The notes under the pieces were generated by a model. The model saw nothing but the letters and a program-made list of their open reading frames with translations. It ran no database searches and was not told where the DNA came from. Shown here piece after piece: positions 1-7,620 of a stretch of DNA of 64,000 nucleotides (positions are counted from its first letter, which is position 1; the number at the start of each line of letters is the position of its first letter). Source of the DNA: JAGNZR01 sp051659505. Its GTDB lineage: Bacteria; Fusobacteriota; Fusobacteriia; Fusobacteriales; Fusobacteriaceae. The position numbers and the translations under genes were made by a program. The stretch lies in contig JBOFOQ010000055.1 of assembly GCA_051659505.1 (NCBI GenBank), forward strand, positions 10,599 to 74,598, given 5' to 3'.

Positions 1-38
1 ACTCTTTATTAAATACTCTATCTCTAGTTAAATAATTC

Positions 39-67
39 TTGATTTTTTTAGTAGTAAATGTTATCAT
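39..67 (+). promoter_or_regulatory. Putative sigma70-type promoter of the first small gene
   Basis: TTGATT at 39-44, a 17-base spacer, then TATCAT at 62-67 preceded by TGT (an extended -10). Transcription would start near 74, about 65 bases before the ATG at 140. Seen in sequence only; in DNA this AT-rich, near-consensus boxes also arise by chance. Confidence 0.5.
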
Positions 68-139
68 TTTTATTAGAGAGTAAATAATGCTCTTAAAACT
101 ACAAAAATTATTTTAAAATATTAAGTGAGGATGATAAAA

Positions 140-382
140 ATGGATTTTAACAATTGGGAAGAACACATATACGATACGACTTTCGATACAACTTATGATG
201 CTATAATAAACGAATTTAAAAATGGTAAAATTACTTTAGAACAGCTGGAAATGAACATAGAAGAGCACTATGTTATAATGGGAAACGCCTCTTCTGAAGG
301 TGCTGCTAGATTTCAATATTGCTCAGCTTTAGTCGATGCTCATCAATTTGCACTTGCAGTAATAAAAAAGAATAATTTATAA
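140..382 (+). CDS. Small hypothetical protein, 80 aa
   Basis: I do not recognise this family. It is an acidic, probably cytosolic protein of 80 residues with no signal peptide or membrane segment. The N-terminal half is rich in Asp/Glu/Tyr and the C-terminal half (about 50-75) is an Ala-rich, likely helical segment with one Cys. The frame is open from a GTG at 125, but AGTGAGG at 124-130 is best placed as ribosome binding site for the ATG at 140, so I start there. It stands alone, with its own promoter and a strong terminator behind it, and converges with lrgB. Coding status rests on RBS, promoter and terminator; function unknown. Confidence 0.65.
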   Translation: MDFNNWEEHIYDTTFDTTYDAIINEFKNGKITLEQLEMNIEEHYVIMGNASSEGAARFQYCSALVDAHQFALAVIKKNNL

Positions 383-411
383 ACAAATTTTTAAAAATTT
401 AAAGTAGAAAT

Positions 412-454
412 AAAAAAAGGAGACAGATTATTTATAATCTAGCCTCCTTTTTTT
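412..454. terminator. Bidirectional terminator between small gene and lrgB
   Basis: An A-run and GGAG at 412-422 pair with CTCC plus a T-run at 444-454, with ATTAT/ATAAT pairing inside. A/T tails on both sides let it serve both the + gene and the lrgB operon. Confidence 0.85.
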
Positions 455-456
455 AT

Positions 457-1149
457 CTACATAACTCTTATTAATACTTGTATTATAAGTACAGTAATCA
501 CTCCTGCTACAACAATAGATAGAGCACTCATAGCGCCTTCTACCTCTCCCATTTCCAGAGCTTTTGATGTTCCCACTGCATGGCTAGATACTCCAAGCCC
601 TACTCCCTTTGCAATAGGATGTATTTCTCCCATTATTTTATATATATAAGGTGCTAAAATATTTCCAGTTATTCCAGTAACACAGATAGCAAATACAGTT
701 ATCGATGGAATTCCTCCTAACATTGTACTTGCTTCTATTCCAAAAGGTGTTGTTATAGATTTAGGTAAAAATGAAAGTACCAATTGCTTATCAAGACCTA
801 ATAACTTCCCTAAAAAATAAACGGAACTTATTGCGGTTACAGACCCTACTATTCCACCAACTAAAATTGGAACATAGTATTTTTTTAATAACTCTACTTG
901 TCTAAATAAAGGTACGACTAAAACAACTGTTGCTGGTGCTAAAAAAAACTCAATAACACTACTTCCATCATTATAGTAACTTAATGGAATCTTAAAGAAA
1001 GTTAGTATTCCAATGATAATTAAAGTGGAAATTAAAAGTGGATTGCACACTGGATTTTTAGTTTTTTTAAATATATATTTTGCTAATTCAAATGTAGTCA
1101 AGGATAAAACTATTCCAAACATCTTATTGTTTATGAGAAAATCCATCAT
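457..1149 (-). CDS. lrgB: LrgB/CidB-family inner-membrane protein
   Basis: LrgB-family membrane protein of 230 aa, usual length. Hydrophobic segments cover most of the chain, and a family-like C-terminal half (about 130-215) carries the Ser/Gly-rich stretch SFLPKSITTPFGIEAS and VGLGVSSHAVGTSKALEMGE. In Gram-positive bacteria LrgAB/CidAB pairs modulate murein hydrolase export and cell lysis, and plant/bacterial relatives move glycolate, glycerate or pyruvate; which applies here cannot be read from sequence. The ATG overlaps the lrgA stop codon (ATGA), so the two are translationally coupled. Last gene of the mutL-to-lrgB run. Confidence 0.9.
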   Translation of the reverse strand: MMDFLINNKMFGIVLSLTTFELAKYIFKKTKNPVCNPLLISTLIIIGILTFFKIPLSYYNDGSSVIEFFLAPATVVLVVPLFRQVELLKKYYVPILVGGIVGSVTAISSVYFLGKLLGLDKQLVLSFLPKSITTPFGIEASTMLGGIPSITVFAICVTGITGNILAPYIYKIMGEIHPIAKGVGLGVSSHAVGTSKALEMGEVEGAMSALSIVVAGVITVLIIQVLIRVM

Positions 1150-1505
1150 TTTTTCACTTCCTTTCTCTCTTTAAAAATAATCATCCAATGAACTACTTGA
1201 GAAGTTACTATCATTGTTAAAGCTGTTGTTATCACTAATAAAAAAATTATTTTTAGGAAATCAACTTTTAATAAATCTATATACTTTATTAATTTTACTG
1301 TTGCTGGTATAAATAAAAGTGTCATATTAGCCAGTAAAAAATCAGCTGTCTTCTCTATTGTTCTTAATTTTAATATTTTTTTTTGTAAAAAGATAAATAA
1401 AATTAACATACTAAGGATTATACTAGGAAATGGAATTTTAAATATGTAAGTTATAACTGTTCCTAAATAACTAATAGCTAATATTATAAGTAATTCAATA
1501 AACAT
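1146..1505 (-). CDS. lrgA: LrgA/CidA-family holin-like membrane protein
   Basis: 119-aa membrane protein with four predicted hydrophobic segments (about 2-21, 25-42, 60-75, 84-108) and a short basic tail ending KERKEVKK, the standard CidA/LrgA layout. It is the small holin-like partner of LrgB. It follows lysS after 22 bases without a visible terminator and overlaps lrgB by 4 bases, so it is probably co-transcribed with both. RBS AAGGAAAG precedes the ATG. The family assignment is solid from topology and pairing; whether it acts as holin, antiholin or transporter subunit is not visible. Confidence 0.87.
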   Translation of the reverse strand: MFIELLIILAISYLGTVITYIFKIPFPSIILSMLILFIFLQKKILKLRTIEKTADFLLANMTLLFIPATVKLIKYIDLLKVDFLKIIFLLVITTALTMIVTSQVVHWMIIFKERKEVKK

Positions 1506-1527
1506 TTTTCACTTTCCTTTTTTTTAA

Positions 1528-3009
1528 TTACAAATCCTTTTTTTTCATCTGTGGGAAGAAAATTACATCTCTTATAGAAGCAGAACCAGTTAATAACATA
1601 ACAAGTCTATCTATTCCTATTCCTAGACCTCCAGTTGGGGGTAGTGCATACTCTAGAGCTTCTATAAAATCATCATCTATAACTGGCATTGCTTCGTCGT
1701 TTCCTCTCATTACTTCTTCCACTTGATCTTCTAGTCTCTTTCTTTGATCTGCCGGGTCATTTAGCTCTGTAAAAGCATTGGCATATTCTCTAGAATCAAT
1801 AAATAATTCAAATCTATCTGTAAATCTTGAGTCCTCTGCATTTTTCTTTGCAAGTGGTGAAATTTCAACTGGATGTCCATATACAAAAGTAGGCTGTACT
1901 ATTCTTTCTTCACATTTTTGTTCAAAAAATTCATTTATAATATAACCTATTGAGTTCATATGTGGTGCTATTTTTACTCTGTTTTCCCCTGCAATTCTTT
2001 TTGCTTCTTCAAAATCTTTTATATCCCAAAAGTTTACACCTGTAGCCTCTTGAATTATATCTACCATATGTATTCTTTTAAAATTTTCTAAAAGTAGTGT
2101 TTTACCATTGTATTCCACTGTTGTTGTTCCTAGTACCTCTTTAGATAAATGAGATATAATTCCTTCAGTTATATCCATCATATCATTAAAATCAGCATAA
2201 GCTTGATATAATTCCATCATGGTAAATTCTGGATTGTGTCTAGTTGACATACCTTCATTTCTAAAACTTCTATTAATTTCATAAACTCTATCAAATCCAC
2301 CTATTATCAGTCTCTTTAGATAAAGTTCAGGAGCTATTCTCAAGAAAAGATCCATATCTAAAGTGTTGTGATGAGTTATAAATGGTTTTGCTGAAGCTCC
2401 TCCTAAAATTGGATGCATCATAGGTGTTTCTACTTCCATAAAATTTTTATTATTTAAATAAGCTCTTAAGCTATTCATTATTTTATTTCTTTTTATGAAG
2501 GTTTCCTTAACCTCTTTATTCATTATTAAGTCTACATATCTTTTTCTATATCTAGTTTCTACATCTGTTAATCCATGATATTTTTCTGGTAAAGGTCTTA
2601 TATTCTTAGATAAAGGAGTAAATTCGTTTACTCTTACAGTAAGTTCACCTTTTTGAGTTACAAATAATTTCCCTTTTATTCCAACAATGTCCCCAGATGC
2701 CATAAGCTTTACTATTTCAAAATTATTATCACCGATTTCATCTTTTCTTATATAAGCTTGAATTCTTCCAGTCTGGTCTTCTAAGTGTATAAAAACTGCT
2801 TTTCCTTGCTCTCTAAATCCCATTATTCTTCCAGCTGTTTTAAACTCTTTATCCTCTTCAGGAGTTGATGAAAGTAACTCTTTTATCATATTTACCTTAT
2901 CATATTTTTTTCCAAAAGGATCAATTCCCATAGCCTTTATCTCTTCTACCTTTTTCCATTTGTCCATTATTATATGGTCATTTTGTACTCTATCAAAGTA
3001 TCTTTCCAT
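1528..3009 (-). CDS. lysS: Lysyl-tRNA synthetase, class II
   Basis: Charges tRNA-Lys with lysine in the cytosol. 493 aa, standard bacterial LysS length. An N-terminal OB-fold anticodon-binding domain (about 55-150, with GRIMGFREQGKAVFIHLED) is followed by the class II catalytic core: motif 2 with FRNEGMSTRHNPEFTMME from about 247 and motif 3 with GGLGIGIDRLVMLLTG from about 458. The ATG follows a strong AGGAGG. Upstream is the TPR lipoprotein gene (88 bases away, with a possible -10 TATTAT in between); downstream, lrgA follows after 22 bases. No T-box or lysine riboswitch is present in the short leader. Confidence 0.97.
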   Translation of the reverse strand: MERYFDRVQNDHIIMDKWKKVEEIKAMGIDPFGKKYDKVNMIKELLSSTPEEDKEFKTAGRIMGFREQGKAVFIHLEDQTGRIQAYIRKDEIGDNNFEIVKLMASGDIVGIKGKLFVTQKGELTVRVNEFTPLSKNIRPLPEKYHGLTDVETRYRKRYVDLIMNKEVKETFIKRNKIMNSLRAYLNNKNFMEVETPMMHPILGGASAKPFITHHNTLDMDLFLRIAPELYLKRLIIGGFDRVYEINRSFRNEGMSTRHNPEFTMMELYQAYADFNDMMDITEGIISHLSKEVLGTTTVEYNGKTLLLENFKRIHMVDIIQEATGVNFWDIKDFEEAKRIAGENRVKIAPHMNSIGYIINEFFEQKCEERIVQPTFVYGHPVEISPLAKKNAEDSRFTDRFELFIDSREYANAFTELNDPADQRKRLEDQVEEVMRGNDEAMPVIDDDFIEALEYALPPTGGLGIGIDRLVMLLTGSASIRDVIFFPQMKKKDL

Positions 3010-3097
3010 TTCTTTCCTCCTAGATTATTTTTATTTTAATTGTTCTTATCTATAATAACATTTTTTTTTAATATTAAAATAAATAATATACTTATTT

Positions 3098-4231
3098 CTA
3101 ATTACTCTTAAGTCTTATTAAATAAATATTACTCTTTCTTGCCCAAGATGTCCCTGGAAATCTTTCTATAGTTGCTCTAAAACTCTTTGTTGCTTTTTCT
3201 ATTTCTCCTAGCTTTTCATATGCTAATCCTATATTGTAGAAGACCTCAGCTTTTTTTACCCCCTCAGGTCCTAAGTTTAAATACAACTCATAATTTTCAA
3301 TAGCTTTTTCATAATTTCCAACTCTAAAATAAGAATCAGATATATAATAATATTTATCTGGATTTAAATTTTCTTTTGAAACATTGTTTAAATACAAGAT
3401 AGCTTCATTATATCTACTTGTTTCATATGCATTTTTCCCTAAATCAAAAAAATGTGACTCTTCAGTTTTTATTTTTCCACTAGCTAAATTTAATTTATTC
3501 TCTACCTCTGATATTTCCATTAAATTTTCTTCGGTTAAGTCTTCTGCTATTTTTAATTCTTCTATAGCTTTTATAGCTTCCTCATAATTTTTTGTTTCAA
3601 ACAACACTTTAGTGTTTAAAATTCTGATTTCCTTACTTAGACCACTATCTGAAAATGCTAATTTATGAAGATCTAAAATTTTTAGAGCTTGCTCATATTT
3701 TTCATTACTGTATTTATCATTTATAATTCTATAACTTTCATTCTCTGAAAATTTAAATTTCATCTTATTAAAAATATTGATAATTTGGGTAGTTCCGTCT
3801 AAATAATTTACTTCTAGCTTATAATTACCTTGGTAAATCGAACGAAAATAATAGGATTCGTCTTTAGCATAAAACTCTATTTTAGAATCCTTTTCTTTAT
3901 TTTGATTTAGATAGATAACATTAGAAATATTATTTGAATTTATTTTTAAAGTCTCTCCTACATATACTTCATAATTACTTTTTAGCTTATTCAATACAAC
4001 TTCACGTTGAATATTTTTCTTCCAATTTTCTCTTATCTCTTTTAGAACGATTTCTACTCCATGATTCCCTAAATATATCTCTTCTTGTAGTAGCTCTATT
4101 TTTTCCTCTTGTGTTTTCCTTTGTAATTCTTCTTTCTCTGTTTCATTTCCATGAACATTTAATCCTTTTAAATTTACACATCCTACAAACATTACAAATA
4201 GTGCCCCTATTAAAATTCTATTAATTTTCAT
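3098..4231 (-). CDS. Lipoprotein with tetratricopeptide repeats
   Basis: 377-aa envelope protein. The N-terminus is a lipoprotein signal peptide with lipobox FVGC (Cys18). A middle region (about 75-155) looks beta-rich and C-terminal TPR-like helices run from about 165 to 370; the clearest pair contains YYISDSYFRVGNYEKAIENY and VFYNIGLAYEKLGEIEKATK. TPR lipoproteins usually scaffold envelope complexes, as BamD and its relatives do; partner unknown here. It starts 23 bases after the DUF1934-like gene, with RBS GGGGAG. Resembles fusobacterial and spirochaete TPR lipoproteins in layout, but I cannot name an orthologue. Confidence 0.8.
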   Translation of the reverse strand: MKINRILIGALFVMFVGCVNLKGLNVHGNETEKEELQRKTQEEKIELLQEEIYLGNHGVEIVLKEIRENWKKNIQREVVLNKLKSNYEVYVGETLKINSNNISNVIYLNQNKEKDSKIEFYAKDESYYFRSIYQGNYKLEVNYLDGTTQIINIFNKMKFKFSENESYRIINDKYSNEKYEQALKILDLHKLAFSDSGLSKEIRILNTKVLFETKNYEEAIKAIEELKIAEDLTEENLMEISEVENKLNLASGKIKTEESHFFDLGKNAYETSRYNEAILYLNNVSKENLNPDKYYYISDSYFRVGNYEKAIENYELYLNLGPEGVKKAEVFYNIGLAYEKLGEIEKATKSFRATIERFPGTSWARKSNIYLIRLKSN

Positions 4232-4254
4232 TTTCTCCCCTTTAAAAAATAAAA

Positions 4255-4638
4255 TTATTCTTCTATAAGACTTATTATTAAAGTATTAATAATTTCCTTT
4301 TCTTCATATATTTCATAAGAAAAACAAACAGTTTTAAGAGAAAAATCAATTTTACCGTTCCTTATCTCAAACTCTTTTTTTAACCCGTTTGTCTCTAATT
4401 TAAATATTCCTTGACCATTATTATTAAAAGTTAATCTTGCTAAAGATTCTCCATTTCTTGTCATTTCAAAATAATCACTATTTTTTTTATCCTTTGCTAG
4501 TCTTATTTTGCAAACTCCAATTTCACTAGAGTAATTATACTCTATATACTCATTACTTTCTTTTTTATTCGCTCTTACATTTTCTATAAATACATCTCCA
4601 TAATAATCAACACTTTTTATTTTTAAATCAATATTCAT
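4255..4638 (-). CDS. DUF1934-like small beta-barrel protein (tentative)
   Basis: 127 aa from the ATG at 4638. The frame is open further (to 4668), but those codons lie inside the upstream gene and give an unlikely Met/Thr run, so I take the ATG that overlaps the DUF1292 gene by 11 bases. Alternating polar/hydrophobic strands (NIDLKIKSVDYYGDV, then YIEYNYSSEIGVCKIRLAKD, and LARLTFNNNGQGIFKLETN) resemble the calycin-like barrel of the YwiB/DUF1934 family. No motif proves it. No signal peptide; probably cytosolic. Sits in the rlmH-DUF1292 cluster. Confidence 0.65.
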   Translation of the reverse strand: MNIDLKIKSVDYYGDVFIENVRANKKESNEYIEYNYSSEIGVCKIRLAKDKKNSDYFEMTRNGESLARLTFNNNGQGIFKLETNGLKKEFEIRNGKIDFSLKTVCFSYEIYEEKEIINTLIISLIEE

Positions 4639-4975
4639 CTTTGTCGTAGTCCTCATCATAGTCCCCATAATAGCTACAATCTATTTTTTTATCTTCCCTA
4701 TCATAATATTCATCATCTTCATAATCACTTATATCATCATCATCTTCTATTGAGTACTCATCTTTCCAATATTCTATGACTTCTTGTGCTTCTCTTTTAT
4801 CTACAACTAATTCTATATCATCTTCTTCTTCATCATATTTAAACACATAAATTTTTTGATTAAAATCTTCTGTTATAGAATATTCTTCTTCATCTATTTT
4901 TATGTTTTTTAAAACATGTAACTGATACTCTTCATCACCAATCTCATAATAAAAAGTTTCACCTTGTATACACAT
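4628..4975 (-). CDS. DUF1292-family acidic protein
   Basis: 115 aa. Residues 1-75 match the DUF1292 pattern: a short beta-meander starting FYYEIGDEEYQLHVLK, a conserved-looking YVFKYDEEEDDIELVVD and a helix ending VIEYWKDEY. The last 40 residues are an unusually long Asp/Glu/Tyr-rich tail. Related genes in Firmicutes lie near ruvX (yrrK) and alaS; their role is unknown. Start at ATG 4975 with RBS GGAGG; the stop overlaps the next gene by 11 bases. Function unknown, family call fairly good. Confidence 0.75.
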   Translation of the reverse strand: MCIQGETFYYEIGDEEYQLHVLKNIKIDEEEYSITEDFNQKIYVFKYDEEEDDIELVVDKREAQEVIEYWKDEYSIEDDDDISDYEDDEYYDREDKKIDCSYYGDYDEDYDKDEY

Positions 4976-5007
4976 TATTTCCCTCCTACCTCAATCTTTA
5001 TAAAATA

Positions 5008-5475
5008 TTATTTATGATATTTATTATTCCCTATAATTCCAAACCATCTATAAATTTGCTCAATTAAAATAAGTCTCATTAGTTGATGAGGAAAAGTCAT
5101 TTTTGAAAAACTTAATCTTGTTTCAACATGAGTTCTGATTTCCTTATCAACTCCATAAGAGCCTCCAATTATAAAATTAATAGTGCTGTTTCCGTTAACT
5201 CCTATTTTTTCTATTTCTTTAGCCATCTCTTTCGAACTATAATTTTTCCCTTCTATATCTAAAAGTATACTATAACCTTTATTTTTTTCAAGTGTTTTTA
5301 TTATTTCTTGTGTTTCTTTTTTTATAGATGAAACTCTATTCTCATCATTTCCATCTTCTTTTAATTCTATTATCTTCACTTTTGCAAAAAGTGTCATTCT
5401 TTTTAAAAATTCATTAATACCGTCATTTATGTATTTCTCTTTTATTTTACCAACACAGATTATATTTACATTCAA
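5008..5475 (-). CDS. rlmH: 23S rRNA (pseudouridine1915-N3)-methyltransferase RlmH
   Basis: SPOUT-class SAM-dependent methyltransferase that modifies helix 69 of 23S rRNA after subunit joining. 155 aa, exactly family size. Visible signatures: N-terminal IICVGKIKEKY, the SAM-loop FIIGGSYGVDKEI (about 101-113) and the C-terminal LILIEQIYRWFGIIGNNKYHK region with terminal YHK. The start is a TTG at 5475, seven bases after GGAG; an ATG two bases later is out of frame and stops at once. Follows mutL across a short TTTAT repeat tract. Confidence 0.95.
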   Translation of the reverse strand: MNVNIICVGKIKEKYINDGINEFLKRMTLFAKVKIIELKEDGNDENRVSSIKKETQEIIKTLEKNKGYSILLDIEGKNYSSKEMAKEIEKIGVNGNSTINFIIGGSYGVDKEIRTHVETRLSFSKMTFPHQLMRLILIEQIYRWFGIIGNNKYHK

Positions 5476-5495
5476 ATTAAAACTCCAATTTATTA

Positions 5496-5520
5496 TTTAT
5501 TTTATTTTATTTTATTTTAT
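5496..5520. repeat. Pentanucleotide microsatellite (TTTAT)x5
   Basis: Five perfect copies of TTTAT, read as ATAAA on the coding strand, span the mutL stop codon and most of the mutL-rlmH gap. Because the repeat begins at the stop, changes in copy number would alter only the distance to the rlmH ribosome binding site. Confidence 0.9.
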
Positions 5521-7427
5521 TTTCTTTTAAACTTCTTTTCAATTTCATTTAAATCTAATTTTAAAATAATAGGTCGACCATGAGGACACGTATATTCCCC
5601 TATTTTGTGCAAATCTCCAATGAGTATATCCATTTCTTCCATCGTTAATTTTTGACCAGCTTTAATAGCTCCCTTACAAGACATTGATATTATTATGCTC
5701 TCTCTCGGGTCTCTTTGCTTATATTCTTTTAATTCTTTTATTACTTCTCTAAACAGTGATTCTATAGTTTCTTGAAATTTAAAAATAGGTATTGTTCTAA
5801 TTAAAATCTCATTTTTTCCAAACTCTTCAATTTCAAACCCTAATTCTTTTAAAATTTCTTTTTTTTCAAAAATAATATCTTTATCTCTTACATCTACATT
5901 TATTCTTTGAGGAATTAATAATGCTTGTCTTGAAATATCTTTAGATAGAATATCTTTTTTCAATTCTTCATAGAGTACTCTTTCATGAACAATATGTTGG
6001 TCGTATATTTCTAAAACACCATTATTTTCTACTAAAATATAAGAGTTATAGAACTGGCCTATTATTTTATAATTTTTATTAATATAATTTTCTTTTCTTA
6101 TTATTTTATTGTTTTTTTCAGATTCATTATTAATCTCATTTATGTTCTCAGTATATTTATTTTTCATTTCATTAACTTCGCTAGGCGGTTTTACTATCTC
6201 AGCGCTATTTATATTGTTTTTATTATTAGTACTCTCTACGTTATTTGTCTTATCACCTATAGAATTTGAACCTGTTTTTATGATTTCTCCTGTTTCCATA
6301 TCTATTTCAAAATCATCTTTTTTCACTTCTTTTTCTGGTTCTTTTCCTATTCCCAATGTTTTAGAATTTATGTACTCTGAAATATTAAAATTTTTATTTT
6401 CTGTAAACATTGGTTTTTTTAAAATTTTATTTTCTGTTTTAACTTCAACGTCTCTACTAGTTAAATCATCTGTTCCATTTATTTCTTTTGATACAGCTGT
6501 TCTTATCATTTCATAAACATGAGTATCATTTGAAAACTTAACTATTTTTTTTGAAGGATGTACATTTACATCTACATCTTTTGGATCTAAATTTAAAAAT
6601 ACAATTGCAAAAGGATACTTTCCTTTTACTAACTTTGTATAATAAGAGTCAATTAGTGCTGTTTCAATTATTTTTGACTTTACCATTCTTCCATTTACAA
6701 ATACAAATATTGAATCCCTTGTGGATCTCGATATTGAGCTATTCCCTATATATCCATAATCAAATTTTATTAAATTTTTTAATATATTTTTTCCAAATAG
6801 TTCTACAATAGTATTTTCAATTCCGTTTCCTGTAGTATTTACAGTTTCTCTCCCTTCTATAATAAGATTTATTCCAACATTATAGTTAACCAAAGCTTCT
6901 TGCAATACTACTTCTTTTATATTTAAATATTCAGTTGTAGGTTTTCTTAAAAACTTCATTCTTGCAGGAGTATTAAAAAAAAGCTCATTAATTTCTATTT
7001 CTGTCCCTGTGTTTTTATCATTTTCTTTTAATGAAGTTATTTTCCCAGCTAAAACACTTATAGAAGTTCCCATTTTATCTTCATTTGTTTTAGACATTAT
7101 TTTAACTTTAGAAACTGCACAAATAGAAGATAATGCTTCCCCTCTAAATCCATAGGACGTAAGATTAAAAAGGTCCTCTTTTTCTCTTATTTTACTAGTG
7201 GCATGTCTCTCAATGGAAACTAATAAATCTTCTTTTATCATACCTTTCCCATTATCACTGATATTTACATAACGCCCACCATTTTTCACTTCTATTTTTA
7301 TATTTTTACTCTTAGCATCTAAGGAATTTTCTAATAGTTCTTTTATTAGAGAAGATGGATTTTCTACAACTTCACCTGCTGAGATAATATTTGAAACTGA
7401 TTCATCTAATATTTTAATAATACCTAT
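5517..7427 (-). CDS. mutL: DNA mismatch repair protein MutL (apparent ATA start)
   Basis: GHKL ATPase and endonuclease of methyl-independent mismatch repair, partner of MutS. From ATA at 7427-7425 the protein is 636 aa and begins at exactly the expected family point: ILDESVSN, then ISAGEVVENPSSLIKELLEN, DNGKGM, ATSKI and YGFRGEAL. There is no ATG, GTG or TTG between the in-frame TAG four codons upstream and this point, and GGGAGGG sits six bases before the ATA. A low-complexity linker rich in Asn/Lys/Glu spans about 340-450. The C-terminal endonuclease domain has DQHIVHERVLYEE (usual DQHA), SCKGAI and CPHGRPI, so nicking activity is expected. The first ATG of the frame (7289) would remove part of the ATPase and is not the start. 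Confidence 0.93.
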   Translation of the reverse strand: MGIIKILDESVSNIISAGEVVENPSSLIKELLENSLDAKSKNIKIEVKNGGRYVNISDNGKGMIKEDLLVSIERHATSKIREKEDLFNLTSYGFRGEALSSICAVSKVKIMSKTNEDKMGTSISVLAGKITSLKENDKNTGTEIEINELFFNTPARMKFLRKPTTEYLNIKEVVLQEALVNYNVGINLIIEGRETVNTTGNGIENTIVELFGKNILKNLIKFDYGYIGNSSISRSTRDSIFVFVNGRMVKSKIIETALIDSYYTKLVKGKYPFAIVFLNLDPKDVDVNVHPSKKIVKFSNDTHVYEMIRTAVSKEINGTDDLTSRDVEVKTENKILKKPMFTENKNFNISEYINSKTLGIGKEPEKEVKKDDFEIDMETGEIIKTGSNSIGDKTNNVESTNNKNNINSAEIVKPPSEVNEMKNKYTENINEINNESEKNNKIIRKENYINKNYKIIGQFYNSYILVENNGVLEIYDQHIVHERVLYEELKKDILSKDISRQALLIPQRINVDVRDKDIIFEKKEILKELGFEIEEFGKNEILIRTIPIFKFQETIESLFREVIKELKEYKQRDPRESIIISMSCKGAIKAGQKLTMEEMDILIGDLHKIGEYTCPHGRPIILKLDLNEIEKKFKRK

Positions 7428-7449
7428 AGTTTTCCCTCCCTATTTCCAT
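7414..7449 (-). other. 11-codon mini-ORF overlapping the mutL start
   Basis: ATG at 7449-7447 opens an 11-residue reading frame (MEIGRENYRYY) that runs through the mutL Shine-Dalgarno sequence and ATA codon in another frame and stops at 7414. It lacks a good ribosome binding site of its own. It could be chance, or couple to or compete with mutL initiation. Confidence 0.35.
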
Positions 7450-7464
7450 GATAACTTACTAATA

Positions 7465-7505
7465 ATGTAATATCAAATTTTACACTATATTACATCTTTA
7501 TTCAA
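7465..7505 (-). promoter_or_regulatory. mutL promoter with overlapping 9-bp inverted repeat
   Basis: On the minus strand TTGAAT (7505-7500), 17-base spacer, TAAAAT (7482-7477). ATGTAATAT at 7465-7473 and its exact inverted copy ATATTACAT at 7487-7495 flank the -10 box, one arm in the spacer and one at the predicted start site near 7470. This placement would suit a repressor operator, but the arms are AT-rich. The leader to the ATA start would be about 43 bases. Confidence 0.5.
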
Positions 7506-7620
7506 GTACTGTTTTTTAACTTTATTTTATGATATAATTTATATAGTATAAGTTTTTTATCTAATAAATATTCTATAACATAATTTCAATTTTAGCAAAT
7601 TAAATTTAATAGAGGTCAGT

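Noticed and set aside
3010..3097. T-box or lysine riboswitch before lysS
   Set aside because: Only 88 bases, no T-box sequence (GGTGG..CCGCG type) and no stable stems.
3384..4224. Open frames on the + strand inside the TPR lipoprotein gene
   Set aside because: Low-complexity Leu/Phe/Ser translations opposite a real gene, no ribosome binding sites; antisense shadows.
6109..6811. Two + strand frames opposite mutL
   Set aside because: They mirror the AT-rich linker of mutL, with no RBS or family signal.
7289..7448. Frameshift or truncation of mutL
   Set aside because: The whole N-terminal block reads through in one frame to the ATA; no base is missing inside the conserved region. Only the start codon is odd.
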